Source: Thalassotalea_H sp040779345
GTDB lineage: Bacteria > Pseudomonadota > Gammaproteobacteria > Enterobacterales > Alteromonadaceae
Reading direction: 5' to 3'
Assembly: GCA_040779345.1 (NCBI GenBank)
Contig: JBFONU010000007.1
Coordinates: 173,713-237,712, forward strand
DNA: 64,000 bases
A program made the position numbers and the translations under genes. Every line of letters begins with the position of its first letter. The stretch's first letter is position 1. The notes beneath the pieces are model-generated. The model ran no database searches. It saw nothing but the letters and a program-made list of their open reading frames with translations, and was not told the DNA's origin. Below, one piece after another: positions 55,626 through 64,000 of this stretch.

Positions 55626-57263
55626 CTAATGCTCTAACATCCGATACTTCTCACGTAATTTATTACGGATAGAGACTGCGGTCATATTTAACGACACAAT
55701 GATCGTCACTAACAATAACGCTGTGGCATAAACTAGAGGTCTTGCCGCCTCAACATTTGGGCTTTGAAAACCAACATCATAAATGTGAAAACCTAAGTGC
55801 ATAAACTTTCTATCCAAATGTAGGAAAGGAAAGTTGCCATCAAGAGGTAAGTTGGGCGCCATTTTGACAACCCCAACAAGCATCAGTGGCGCAACTTCAC
55901 CAGCAGCACGAGCAATCGCTAAAATGATCCCTGTCATTATTGCTGGGCTTGCGATCGGTAAAATAATTCGCCAAAGGGTTTCTATTTTAGTTGCCCCTAA
56001 GGCTAAACTTCCGTGGCGCATTGCAGAAGGTATACGAGATAGCCCTTCTTCTGTTGAAACAATAACAACAGGTAAGGTTAAAATCGCTAAGGTAATTGCT
56101 GACCACATAACCCCAGGAGTACCAAAGGTCGGGCTTGGTAAGGTTTCAGGGTAAAATATTTGATCTAAGCTGCCGCCCACCATATATACAAAAAAACCTA
56201 AGCCAAATACGCCGTAAACAATAGAAGGTACGCCAGCAAGGTTGATTACTGCAATACGGAGTAATTTGGTTAAAGCATTATTTCCAGCATATTCATGTAA
56301 ATAAATAGCGGCTATAACTCCCATTGGCGAAACGATCACTGTCATCAATAACACCATAAGCACTGTACCAAAGATAGCAGGAAACACGCCACCTTCTGTA
56401 TTCGCTTCTCTGGGATCATCAACAATAAAAGAACCTATTTGACTGAAAAACATTGTTAGTTTTTCAAAAAAGTCCATTTGGTTATTGGTTGACACTTTTA
56501 ATATATCTTCAAAGCTAATGGTCACTAACTCTCCCCCCATAGCTCTTACTTTAAGCTGATCTCGTGATACTTTTTCACGTAAAGCCATTAACTCTTGCTC
56601 AAGGGTTTGGTATTCACGTTCTAAGCGAGTCACTTCACTGGCAATTTCATTTGCCTTTTCAACGGTTAAAGTATCACTTAATGTGTATTTACGTTCTTTA
56701 AGGCGTAAACGCTCCAGTTGATAATTTATTGCGCCAATATCTGATTTTTGTAATGTGTCTATTTCTTCCTGAAAATCTAACACTCTATCAAGTAGCACAG
56801 GCATTTGTTCAGCAGAAACACTTTGTCCATCTAAAATAATATCTTCAATATACCCGTAAAAGTTACCATTGGTTCTTCTTTCAACAACAACCAGCTTTTC
56901 AGGCGTCGACTGCTTAGTAATTTCTGGCACTAATATCCAACGAAAATCTAAGCTCACTAATTCACGGTTACCCGTTTTAATTAATAATCGCTCAACAGTT
57001 TCTTGGCTCGGATCTAAATTTAGTTCTAAATGAGATAACTGTTCGCTTGGAATACTTTCTCTGTCATAAATCTCACCAATAACAATTGAGTTTTTACCTT
57101 TTTGATCTTGTAATTCAAATTGATACACTTGAGCAGGCCAAAAATAAGAAAGCCCTCTTGATGCGATCAGCCATAATAAACCAATCACAGAAATTAAACT
57201 TAAACTTACGCCACCAGCCGATAACCAAATCCACGGTGAGCCTGACTTAAACCATTTATTCAT
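55626..57263 (-). CDS. pstA: Phosphate ABC transporter permease PstA with a large N-terminal insertion
   Basis: The C-terminal part (about 290-545) is an ordinary PstA permease, with SPMGVIAAIYLHEY, LAGVPSIVYGVFGLGFFVY and the ATPase-coupling loop around ALGATKIETLWRI. In front, the first membrane helix (about 15-38) is followed by some 230 extra residues. The stretch 160-236 is a heptad-type coiled coil (VTRLEREYQTLEQELMALREKV region). E. coli PstA has 296 residues. The insertion would face the periplasm. It begins 15 bp after pstC. Confidence 0.93.
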   Translation of the reverse strand: MNKWFKSGSPWIWLSAGGVSLSLISVIGLLWLIASRGLSYFWPAQVYQFELQDQKGKNSIVIGEIYDRESIPSEQLSHLELNLDPSQETVERLLIKTGNRELVSLDFRWILVPEITKQSTPEKLVVVERRTNGNFYGYIEDIILDGQSVSAEQMPVLLDRVLDFQEEIDTLQKSDIGAINYQLERLRLKERKYTLSDTLTVEKANEIASEVTRLEREYQTLEQELMALREKVSRDQLKVRAMGGELVTISFEDILKVSTNNQMDFFEKLTMFFSQIGSFIVDDPREANTEGGVFPAIFGTVLMVLLMTVIVSPMGVIAAIYLHEYAGNNALTKLLRIAVINLAGVPSIVYGVFGLGFFVYMVGGSLDQIFYPETLPSPTFGTPGVMWSAITLAILTLPVVIVSTEEGLSRIPSAMRHGSLALGATKIETLWRIILPIASPAIMTGIILAIARAAGEVAPLMLVGVVKMAPNLPLDGNFPFLHLDRKFMHLGFHIYDVGFQSPNVEAARPLVYATALLLVTIIVSLNMTAVSIRNKLREKYRMLEH

Positions 57264-57278
57264 TTTTCAGACTCCACT

Positions 57279-59528
57279 CTATAAAGAACTATATTTTTCA
57301 CGCAAACGCTGACGTATAAATTCAGCAAGCGTATTAAACACAAAGGTAAATACAAACAAGACAAAAGCAGCTAAGAATAGAATACGATAATGAGAACTAC
57401 CGACTTCTGACTCTGGCATTTCAACAGCAATGTTTGCCGCTAAAGTACGCATGCCTTGAAAAATACTCCAATCTAAAATTGGGGTATTACCTGTCGCCAT
57501 TAAAACGATCATCGTTTCTCCAACAGCTCTACCTAATCCCATCATAATGGCTGAGAAAATACCTGGGCTTGCCGTAAGTAATACCACTTTAATTAACGTT
57601 TGCCATTGAGTCGCTCCTAATGCTAAAGAGCCACTGGTTAAATGTTTGGGTACACTAAAAATTGCATCTTCCGCCATAGAGAAAATTGTCGGGATAACGG
57701 CAAACCCCATCGCGATACCAACCACTAAAGCATTTCGTTGATCAAAGTCGATCCCTAAGTCATTGGTGATATATTGTCGAACATCTCCACCAAAGAAATA
57801 AGCCTCCATAAAAGGAGATAAACTAAAAGCAAAATAGGCAACTAAGATCAGTACCGGTAATAAAATAACGGGTGCCCACGTTTCTGGTATTTTACTTTTC
57901 AGGTGCTTCGGTAAGTTGTCCCACAAAAAGGCGGTAGCAAAGACAGATATTGGCAATAAAATAAATAATAAAGCGATAGCGGGTAAGTTGGTTTCAACTA
58001 ATGGAGCTAGCCATAAACCAGCTAAAAATCCTAAAATAACTGTCGGCAGTGCTTCCATTAATTCAATCGTTGGCTTAACTTTTTTGCGCAAACCTGGCGT
58101 CATAAAATAGGCAGTGTAAATGGCGGCAGTTAAGGCAATAGGTACAGCAAATAACATCGCATATAAAGCAGCTTTCATGGTACCAAATGAAATAGGAACT
58201 AAAGAAAACTTCCCTTCAAAGTCATCAGAGCCAGAAGTTGATTGCCAAATATACTCAGGCTCAGGATAACCTTCATACCAAACTTCTTGCCACAATGCTT
58301 GCCATGTCACTTCAGGATGTTCATTTTCAACAGAAAACAACTCAAAACGATTATCATTAAAAATTAAAAGTCCGTCAGCACGTGGAGAAATTACAAAGGA
58401 AGCAGGAATACTATCCATTAAGTTTCCACGCCATAAATCTGCTTCACTGGTGGTGTAAAATGCCCCCATTTCGCCTGAATCAGTCACCGTATAAAAACTT
58501 TTTCTAAATTGCTCGGTATGAATTTGTTTGACCGCTTGTGTGTCACTCACTTTAAAGGTTCTGACTTGTTTAAATTGGCGTCCGTTATCTGTAGATACTT
58601 CAAACCATTGGCTAACAACACCATTACTGTCGCCTAGTAAAATAGAACTTCCACCTGAAAGTAAGGCCATTGACGTTAAATGCATTGGCTCTGCTCTATT
58701 TTGCGCAAGCTGAGGAATAATTGTCGCTTTTAATTCAACATCACTGTCATCAGATAAGTCAAACACCCATACTTGATCTGCGCTTCTGACAAATGCCATC
58801 GCTAAATCAGGTGTCACTAAGACATTATCAACGCGATTGGACGGTAATTCGACTTCTTGGTATTCAATTTCATATGCTGGATCATAAGAAAAATCATCTT
58901 CGGCTAATAAGGTTGTTTTGATTAAACGAAGATCTTCAGTAAAACCAACAAATACGGCGCGTTCATCATTCATGGCAAACGATAAATGACGAAAAGCAGC
59001 GCCTTGCTCATCAACGGCAATAGCTTCTTCACCTAATGGAAAAGTGTTTAATGGCACAACTTCTCTTGTACCTGAGTCATAAATTGATTGAAACTTTGGA
59101 GAAACAAGTGTCACATTCCCTTGATCATCAAGTAATAACTTATGCTCGGCACTGCTGTTGATCACGTTAACTAGCGGGTATTCAGATAATGTTTGTTGAA
59201 AAGCTCGAGCAATAACTTGCTGACCATTTTCTTTATCTAATACGCTATTTAACGGGTAATAATTGATATTCCCCTCAGCATCAATGGCATAAGCTAGCTC
59301 TTGCAACTCATCAAGCCCTGTTGCTAAGATTTGTTGATTGTTTTCAATAGAAAACGACGATACTTTACTGATTTCTGCGGATTCAAAAATAGGTTTGATC
59401 ACATACAGTAAATACATAAAAATAAGCACTAAGGTAAATAATACGCTGATCCCCCCTAGCGTAATTAACCATTTGGCTAATGAATTTTTCACCTGACGAA
59501 TGCCGGTTGATTTAAGCGCGATTGCCAC
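57279..59528 (-). CDS. pstC: Phosphate ABC transporter permease PstC with a large periplasmic domain
   Basis: The C-terminal part (about 440-749) is a PstC-like permease with six membrane helices and the ATPase-coupling loop ALGATQWQTLIKVV. After a first helix (about 20-42) comes a roughly 390-residue periplasmic domain. It contains repeated beta-rich segments, such as LLDDQGNVTLVSP, QVWVFDLSDDSD and ILLGDSNGVVSQWF, that look like blades of a beta-propeller. E. coli PstC has 319 residues. The start is GTG at 59528, with AAGG upstream. It is controlled by a Pho promoter. No PstS-like gene is in the window. Confidence 0.93.
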   Translation of the reverse strand: MAIALKSTGIRQVKNSLAKWLITLGGISVLFTLVLIFMYLLYVIKPIFESAEISKVSSFSIENNQQILATGLDELQELAYAIDAEGNINYYPLNSVLDKENGQQVIARAFQQTLSEYPLVNVINSSAEHKLLLDDQGNVTLVSPKFQSIYDSGTREVVPLNTFPLGEEAIAVDEQGAAFRHLSFAMNDERAVFVGFTEDLRLIKTTLLAEDDFSYDPAYEIEYQEVELPSNRVDNVLVTPDLAMAFVRSADQVWVFDLSDDSDVELKATIIPQLAQNRAEPMHLTSMALLSGGSSILLGDSNGVVSQWFEVSTDNGRQFKQVRTFKVSDTQAVKQIHTEQFRKSFYTVTDSGEMGAFYTTSEADLWRGNLMDSIPASFVISPRADGLLIFNDNRFELFSVENEHPEVTWQALWQEVWYEGYPEPEYIWQSTSGSDDFEGKFSLVPISFGTMKAALYAMLFAVPIALTAAIYTAYFMTPGLRKKVKPTIELMEALPTVILGFLAGLWLAPLVETNLPAIALLFILLPISVFATAFLWDNLPKHLKSKIPETWAPVILLPVLILVAYFAFSLSPFMEAYFFGGDVRQYITNDLGIDFDQRNALVVGIAMGFAVIPTIFSMAEDAIFSVPKHLTSGSLALGATQWQTLIKVVLLTASPGIFSAIMMGLGRAVGETMIVLMATGNTPILDWSIFQGMRTLAANIAVEMPESEVGSSHYRILFLAAFVLFVFTFVFNTLAEFIRQRLREKYSSL

Positions 59529-59569
59529 TAAAAAACACCTTCAATTATAGAAATTATTAGACTTTGGCA

Positions 59570-59603
59570 ATTATAAGACAGTTATGTGACACTTTTGTGA
59601 CAA
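59570..59603 (-). promoter_or_regulatory. Pho promoter of the pst operon
   Basis: On the minus strand three direct repeats, TTGTCAC (59603-59597), GTGTCAC (59592-59586) and CTGTCTT (59581-59575), recur every 11 bases, as in a PhoB box. A perfect -10 box TATAAT (59575-59570) lies ten bases from the first two repeats, the usual spacing in Pho promoters, where PhoB replaces the -35. The pstC start is 42 bp further on. The third repeat overlaps the -10 by one base. Confidence 0.9.
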
Positions 59604-59725
59604 CTCAGTAACTCGTGGTATTTAGTTAGGCTTTATTACAATAGAAATAATTAAAGCTATTGTTAACTATGAATAATTTGTATATCTTTATCATAAAGTT
59701 ATTAGCCAAAAATTATAGGTAAATA

Positions 59726-60175
59726 ATGTCTCTTAGCTCATTCATGACTAAACAAATCATTTCGCTTGATATTGATGACAATTTGTCAAAAGCCAAACAA
59801 GTATTTGATGCCAACAAAATTCATCATATTATGATTAAAAATGGTAAAGAGCTGGCCGGTATTATCACCGACAGAGACTTATATAAACACCTAAGCCCTG
59901 CCATAGGAACCAAAAAAGAAACCCCCAAAGATACTATTTTATTGAGTAAGAAATTGCATTTGATCATGAGTCGTGAATTAGTCACTGCAACAGAAAACAC
60001 CACGCTTAATGAAGCCGTATTACTTTTTTATGATAACCACATTTCTTGCTTACCTGTGGTTAATGACAAGTTTCACCCGATAGGAATAATTACGTGGCGT
60101 GATATTATTAAAATTGTTGCCCTGCAATATCGTAAAAAGCTTGCGGATAACACTAAAGAAATCAAAATAATATAA
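59726..60175 (+). CDS. CBS-domain pair protein
   Basis: The 149-residue protein consists of two CBS domains (about 1-58 and 80-142), as shown by MTKQIISLDIDDNLSKAK with GIITDRDLYKH and MSRELVTATENTTLNEA with LPVVNDKFHPIGIITWRDI. Such free CBS pairs bind adenine nucleotides and act as energy sensors; the target is not known. It is divergent from pstC, across the Pho promoter region, and converges on selO. Confidence 0.88.
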   Translation: MSLSSFMTKQIISLDIDDNLSKAKQVFDANKIHHIMIKNGKELAGIITDRDLYKHLSPAIGTKKETPKDTILLSKKLHLIMSRELVTATENTTLNEAVLLFYDNHISCLPVVNDKFHPIGIITWRDIIKIVALQYRKKLADNTKEIKII

Positions 60176-60200
60176 AAGGGCTTGGCATTTAATCGAACGC

Positions 60201-61799
60201 TTAAGAGCTGCAAGATAACATCGAGCAACCGGCTTTATTTTTCGCCCAATCCGGTCGTTTTACGGCAAAATGCTCAAATTCAGGCTGCTCAGAATAAGGT
60301 TGCTGCAAAACTTTTTGTAACTGATAAATCATCGAATAATCTCCCTGCTCGGCCATTTCTATCGCTTGTTGTGATAAGTAATTACGCAACACATACTTAG
60401 GGTTAACCAAGTCCATCTGTTTTTTTCGTTCAATAACACTGATGCTATTGTTAAGTAATCGTTGCTGATAATCACTAAGCCAGCAAGAAAAACTAGTCAC
60501 ATAGGCCTTAGGTAGCGCATTTTCGTCGTAAAAACACGGTAAAAAATGTGTCAGCCATAAATCACTTTGTTCTGGCATTGAAGAAAGTAAACGGTAAAAA
60601 ATGGTCATGTCGACCTGCTCTTCACTCATCAACTTTTCTAAACGTGTAAATAACTCGGCATCGCATTCTCTAATGAGTTCATCAAAGCCTAATTTTTTTT
60701 GCATCATTTCGAGCCAAAGTTGCTCATACATAACGGCGTAGTCATTTAAAATTTTATTAAGTGGCTCAGCATCATTAATTAACGAGTAAATAGCGTTGCC
60801 TAATTGAAACAAATTCCATTGAGCAATTTCAGGTTGAGCCCCAAAGCAGTAGCGCTTTCCTTGAGCATCAGTCGTATTAGGTGTCCATCTTAAATCAAAA
60901 GCATCTATCCAACCATAAGGTCCATAATCAATGGTTTCGCCCAATATAGACATATTGTCGGTATTCATCACACCATGGACAAAACCTACACGCATCCAAT
61001 CAACCATTAATTGACAGGTTTTTTTGCTAATTTCATCAAACCAACGAATATAAACATCTACTGAGGGAGGGCCTAAGTGTGCAAAATTTTGCTCAATAGA
61101 AAAATCGACTAGCTGTTTTAAAAGTTTTTTATCTTGGCGCATTGCCGGTAATTGAAAACTACCAAAACGTAAAAATGACGGCGAAACTCGACAAACAACA
61201 GCACCTAACTCTTCTTTTGGATGACCGTCATAAAACATATCACGTGTCACCTTATCCCCCGTTAAACATAAACTTAACGCTCGAGTGGTTGAAATACCCA
61301 AGTGATACATAGCTTCAGAGCATAAATATTCACGTAAAGATGAGCGTAATACCGCTAAACCGTCAGCATGGCGAGAATAAGGTGTTTGTCCCGCGCCTTT
61401 TAATTGTAACGTTTGTAAACCCTGATTTTCTGTTTGCACTTGTCCTAAATTGATTGCTCGTCCGTCGCCAAGTTGCCCTGCCCATTGACCAAATTGATGT
61501 CCACCATAATTCATCGCATAAGGCTGCATACCATCGACTACTTCATTACCCGTTAAAACATTGGCAATATTTTTTGCTTGTAAATCATCAAGTGAAAAAC
61601 CTAACTGCTGAGCCAATGGCTCATTCACTGCAACAACCCTTGGGGCATGCGTTTTCTTAGGTGTCACAAATGAGTATGCCGCATGTTCAACTTGTCGAGA
61701 AAAGTTTTCCGATTGGCTATCAGCTGGGAGCTGCAAAATATATTGATTATTAAACGTTAAGTTAAAAGCTCTTTGAGGTGTTGGCACAAAAGTGATCAC
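60201..61799 (-). CDS. selO: Protein adenylyltransferase SelO (YdiU family)
   Basis: The 532-residue pseudokinase-like enzyme belongs to the SelO family, which transfers AMP to Ser, Thr or Tyr of other proteins. Motifs include the conserved MNYGGHQFGQWAGQLGDGRAI, LQLKGAGQTPYSRHADG and MNTDNMSILGETIDYGP. The C-terminus ends SCSS, where the human protein has selenocysteine in place of Cys. It is about 50 residues longer than E. coli YdiU (478), by an N-terminal extension. The start is a GTG at 61799 and no in-frame ATG is nearby, so the exact start is uncertain. Confidence 0.94.
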   Translation of the reverse strand: MITFVPTPQRAFNLTFNNQYILQLPADSQSENFSRQVEHAAYSFVTPKKTHAPRVVAVNEPLAQQLGFSLDDLQAKNIANVLTGNEVVDGMQPYAMNYGGHQFGQWAGQLGDGRAINLGQVQTENQGLQTLQLKGAGQTPYSRHADGLAVLRSSLREYLCSEAMYHLGISTTRALSLCLTGDKVTRDMFYDGHPKEELGAVVCRVSPSFLRFGSFQLPAMRQDKKLLKQLVDFSIEQNFAHLGPPSVDVYIRWFDEISKKTCQLMVDWMRVGFVHGVMNTDNMSILGETIDYGPYGWIDAFDLRWTPNTTDAQGKRYCFGAQPEIAQWNLFQLGNAIYSLINDAEPLNKILNDYAVMYEQLWLEMMQKKLGFDELIRECDAELFTRLEKLMSEEQVDMTIFYRLLSSMPEQSDLWLTHFLPCFYDENALPKAYVTSFSCWLSDYQQRLLNNSISVIERKKQMDLVNPKYVLRNYLSQQAIEMAEQGDYSMIYQLQKVLQQPYSEQPEFEHFAVKRPDWAKNKAGCSMLSCSS

Positions 61800-61910
61800 A
61801 TTGCAGTATTTGTCGTCATACTATCTGATAATAGAAAGCGATTGAAGCAAGCGATAAAAATAAGCCTAATTTGCCCTGATAAAACTAAAGCATTATTGCA
61901 CAGCGAAATT

Positions 61911-62504
61911 TTATAGAAATTGTGTAGAAAGTAAAAAACACGAAGTCATTATAAGTCCACCTCCCATAAGGTAATTAAAATACCTTAACCTACGATTGCT
62001 ATTTAATAGTGTTGCTGCCTTATTTCCTAAAACAGACCAAGTAAAAAGTGAGAGGTAACACACTAAAAAATAAACGAGTGAAAAAATAAACAATTGCTGA
62101 TGGCTATTCGGTACTGAAAACAAGGAAACGCCCGCCAAACAAGCGACCCACGCTTTAGGATTTAACCATTGCAGTAAAAAGCCTTGCATAAAAGTAGGTT
62201 GCTGATGCGCTTTAATAGTTAGCTCTGGTGTTGATGTTGCAATTTTATAGCCCATGTAAACAATAAATAATGAGCCAAAAACAGCGAGGTATTTAAGAAA
62301 ATAGGGATATGAATCGATCACTTTAGAAAAACCTAACCCAATGAATAACAATAACAATGTAAATCCAATTGTTCCTCCTGAGACAAATAAAAAGGTTCTA
62401 CGAATTCCGTAGTTTGCCCCTGAAGAAACAATGACCATATTTACTGGTCCCGGTGAAATTGACATTGCCAATGAGAATGAAAACATTGCGATCAATAACG
62501 ACAT
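61911..62504 (-). CDS. LysE/RhtB-family amino acid exporter
   Basis: The 197-residue membrane protein has six segments and the family start, MSISPGPVNMVIVSSGANYG, near the N-terminus, with LQWLNPKAWVACLAGVSLF in the middle. LysE/RhtB exporters remove lysine, homoserine, threonine or related amino acids. I chose ATG 62504 with an AGAGAG ribosome site nine bases upstream; the frame could start 18 codons earlier. It is divergent from a LysR regulator, a usual pairing, so the regulator probably controls it. Confidence 0.88.
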   Translation of the reverse strand: MSLLIAMFSFSLAMSISPGPVNMVIVSSGANYGIRRTFLFVSGGTIGFTLLLLFIGLGFSKVIDSYPYFLKYLAVFGSLFIVYMGYKIATSTPELTIKAHQQPTFMQGFLLQWLNPKAWVACLAGVSLFSVPNSHQQLFIFSLVYFLVCYLSLFTWSVLGNKAATLLNSNRRLRYFNYLMGGGLIMTSCFLLSTQFL

Positions 62505-62606
62505 AACTTTTTCTCTCTTGTTTTTTTGGCCACTATATATTGACTTAATTAATTGCATAAGGTGGTATAATCGAAAATCACTATTCTAAATTCTTTAATA
62601 ATAAAT

Positions 62607-63476
62607 ATGATTGATGAATTACGCTCAATGGCTATTTTTGCCGAGACGATAAAGCAAGGATCTTTTCGAGCCGCAGCAAAAGAATTAAAACTGTCACCTT
62701 CTGTCGTTAGCTATCAAGTGACTCAATTAGAAAAGTCGTTAAATACCGCTTTAATTTATAGGTCAACAAGAAATTTGTCGTTAACATCTGAAGGTAGGGT
62801 GTTATATCAATATGCTTTAAATATGCTTCAAACGGCATATCAAGGATTAAATCTAATAACCTCGCAAAATCAAGAGCTAACAGGTACCTTAACCGTAACA
62901 CTTCCTTCAGCCTTAATAAGGTCAAAATTAAGTAAAAAAATCTCTCAATTTAACAAGTTACACCCAGCTTTACAGTTAAACTTGCATTATACCGACAGTA
63001 GAGAAGATCTTATTCACAAAGGTATTGACCTCGCTTTTCGAGCAGGTGAAATGGAAAACAGCAATCTTATCGCTAAGCGGATAGGACAGATAAATAGAAA
63101 ATTAGTTTGCTCTTATGAGCACTGGAAAGAAAATGAAAAACCTACCTCACCTCACGATTTAGCAAAGTGGAATTGGATAAAATTGGATATGCTTGCAAAT
63201 CATAGAACACTAATAAACTCCCATAATGAAAAAGTGAACATTCACTTTAAAAGCAATATTAGTGTGAATAGTGTTGAAGCCATGACTGAGCTTTGTATTA
63301 ATGGCTCAGGTGTGGCAACCCCTCCAGATTACTTAATTGACAGAGAAATTAAAAATAATGTTTTAGTTGAACTCCTGCCAAGCTGGACAGTGGAACCTAT
63401 TCCTTTATACGCAGTATGGCCGAGTAATGCTTTTCAAAACAGCAACGCAAAGCGTTTATTAAATTATCTGCTCTGA
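62607..63476 (+). CDS. LysR-family transcriptional regulator
   Basis: The 289-residue protein has the LysR winged helix at the N-terminus, with the recognition segment GSFRAAAKELKLSPSVVSYQVTQLE at about 18-42, given here as its central GSFRAAAKELKLSPS, and an inducer-binding domain (about 88-289) in the C-terminal part. It is divergent from the LysE exporter with 102 bp between the starts, the usual layout for control of an exporter by its own inducer. A TATAAT lies at 62566-62571. The start ATG is at 62607. Confidence 0.9.
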   Translation: MIDELRSMAIFAETIKQGSFRAAAKELKLSPSVVSYQVTQLEKSLNTALIYRSTRNLSLTSEGRVLYQYALNMLQTAYQGLNLITSQNQELTGTLTVTLPSALIRSKLSKKISQFNKLHPALQLNLHYTDSREDLIHKGIDLAFRAGEMENSNLIAKRIGQINRKLVCSYEHWKENEKPTSPHDLAKWNWIKLDMLANHRTLINSHNEKVNIHFKSNISVNSVEAMTELCINGSGVATPPDYLIDREIKNNVLVELLPSWTVEPIPLYAVWPSNAFQNSNAKRLLNYLL

Positions 63477-63849
63477 TGCATAGCTAAAAACGAAACAGCA
63501 ACAGAAAAAATAGGCTGTAGGTTGATTTTCAGCTGAGATATATTAGCTAAACTTTGTAATTCAACAGGGAGAAAAAAGTTAGTCCTAATATAACTAAATA
63601 TGACAATACGGATTATTATTTTTTGTAGTAGCTCCAAGCGAAATTGCCACTTATCTCGATAAGTTTTTATGACGCCTGACAGTCGCTAAAGCCAACAAAG
63701 CAGTGATTAATCGTTTTACTAATAACGGCCACTCTCACTCTGCGCGTATTACTGACATTAGGCTGTAAAATTTTGGCCTATTTTCTAAAACATTCTTTCA
63801 GGTGTGTTACTGAGAATTCTCAGTAACACACATCGACCAGTTTATTAAT
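63477..63849. other. Intergenic stretch between the LysR gene and the IS3 end
   Basis: No intact gene is visible in this 373-bp stretch. It holds the palindrome at 63802-63831. A possible decayed coding fragment on the plus strand runs to a TAA at 63766-63768 and includes NRFTNNGHSHSARITDIRL after an in-frame TGA at 63670; I do not recognise its family. The inverted repeat of the IS begins at 63850. Confidence 0.35.
63802..63831. repeat. 30-bp perfect palindrome
   Basis: The 30 bases 63802-63831 are identical to their own reverse complement, centred on GAATTC at 63816/63817, with arms starting GTGTGTTACTGA. There is no loop, so it would form a cruciform or bind a dimeric protein. It lies 19 bp before the IS3 terminal repeat, and may be a remnant end of a second element or an IS target. 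Confidence 0.9.
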
Positions 63850-64000
63850 TGGACTTCCCAGACATCACTAGACAGTTTCTAACTCAGAAAAATACGCTTC
63901 CTCAAATTTAGCAGGTGACACAACGCCTGTATGTGAGTGACGTTTTTTAGGATTGTAAAACATTTCTATAAAATTAAATATCTCTGCTTTCGCATCATTA
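63850..64000 (-). mobile_element. IS3-family insertion sequence, right end (cut by the window)
   Basis: The element's inverted repeat starts TGGACTTCCCAGACATCAC at 63850, resembling IS2/IS3-group ends. The transposase frame follows directly. Most of the element lies outside the window, so its other end and target duplication cannot be seen. Confidence 0.75.
63868..64000 (-). CDS. IS3-family transposase, C-terminal end (partial)
   Basis: The minus-strand frame encodes the last 43 residues of an OrfB transposase: NDAKAEIFNFIEMFYNPKK then RHSHTGVVSPAKFEEAYF, typical of the IS3-family C-terminus (IFxYIExFYNxxRRHSxLGYxSPxxFE). The catalytic DDE residues lie beyond the window edge. It ends at the stop codon 63868-63870, 18 bp inside the terminal repeat. 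Confidence 0.85.
   Translation of the reverse strand, partial: NDAKAEIFNFIEMFYNPKKRHSHTGVVSPAKFEEAYFSELETV

Noticed and set aside
60201..60260. Selenocysteine in SelO
   Set aside because: The C-terminus reads SCSS with ordinary Cys codons and no in-frame TGA.
62540..62571. Promoter TTGACT ... TATAAT for the LysR gene
   Set aside because: The spacer is 20 bases, too long for a normal sigma-70 promoter; only the -10 is mentioned.

Overview
The window reads as chromosomal DNA of a low-GC marine gammaproteobacterium of the order Alteromonadales, probably Colwelliaceae (Colwellia or Thalassotalea type). This is inferred from AT-rich intergenic DNA, gene order shared in blocks with Escherichia coli, and accessory genes typical of marine heterotrophs: a secreted protease with PKD and chitin-binding modules, a Pla-1/cef-type surface lipase, and heteromeric RND pumps. 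No tRNA, rRNA, CRISPR array or prophage was seen. Most of the window is housekeeping sequence.

Layout. 0-3 kb: azlCD-type amino-acid exporter with an AraC regulator, then a YgfF-like reductase. 3-5.4 kb: secreted S1 protease and a small RRF-like protein. 5.5-19 kb: a block related to the E. coli topA-sohB-yciK neighbourhood, interleaved with an arginase-family enzyme, an invasin-type Ig lipoprotein, a dicarboxylate symporter, tpm and a VolA-like lipase. 19-27 kb: fadD, an alpha/beta hydrolase, slp, an M50-like protein, tsaB and yoaA, which is the E. coli yoaA-tsaB-yeaY-fadD order with insertions. 27.3-34.9 kb: a complete histidine operon (hisL leader with six His codons, attenuator, hisGDCBHAFI). 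35-39.6 kb: small accessory genes, an IS5-type remnant and a decayed hydrolase. 39.7-43.3 kb: adk-htpG-recR, with a heat-shock promoter in front of htpG. 43.5-51 kb: an adaptor plus two different RND pump subunits. 51.3 kb: truncated globin. 51.8-59.6 kb: phosphate genes, first pit with its PhoU-like partner, then pstC-pstA-pstB-phoU behind a textbook Pho promoter. 59.7-63.5 kb: CBS protein, selO, and a divergent LysE/LysR pair. The window ends inside an IS3-family element.

How the genes work together. The lipase, FadD and possible FadR/PsrA-type operators suggest scavenging of external lipids. The phosphate cluster combines a low-affinity carrier with an inducible high-affinity ABC system whose two permeases carry large extra periplasmic parts; pstS is not in the window. 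The histidine operon is complete and tightly overlapped except for an unexplained 180-bp gap after hisG.

I found no convincing new multi-gene system. The best leads are the enlarged PstC/PstA, the FadR-like site before the lipase, the stop-interrupted hydrolase, the insertion inside the his operon, and the 30-bp perfect palindrome beside the IS3 end.
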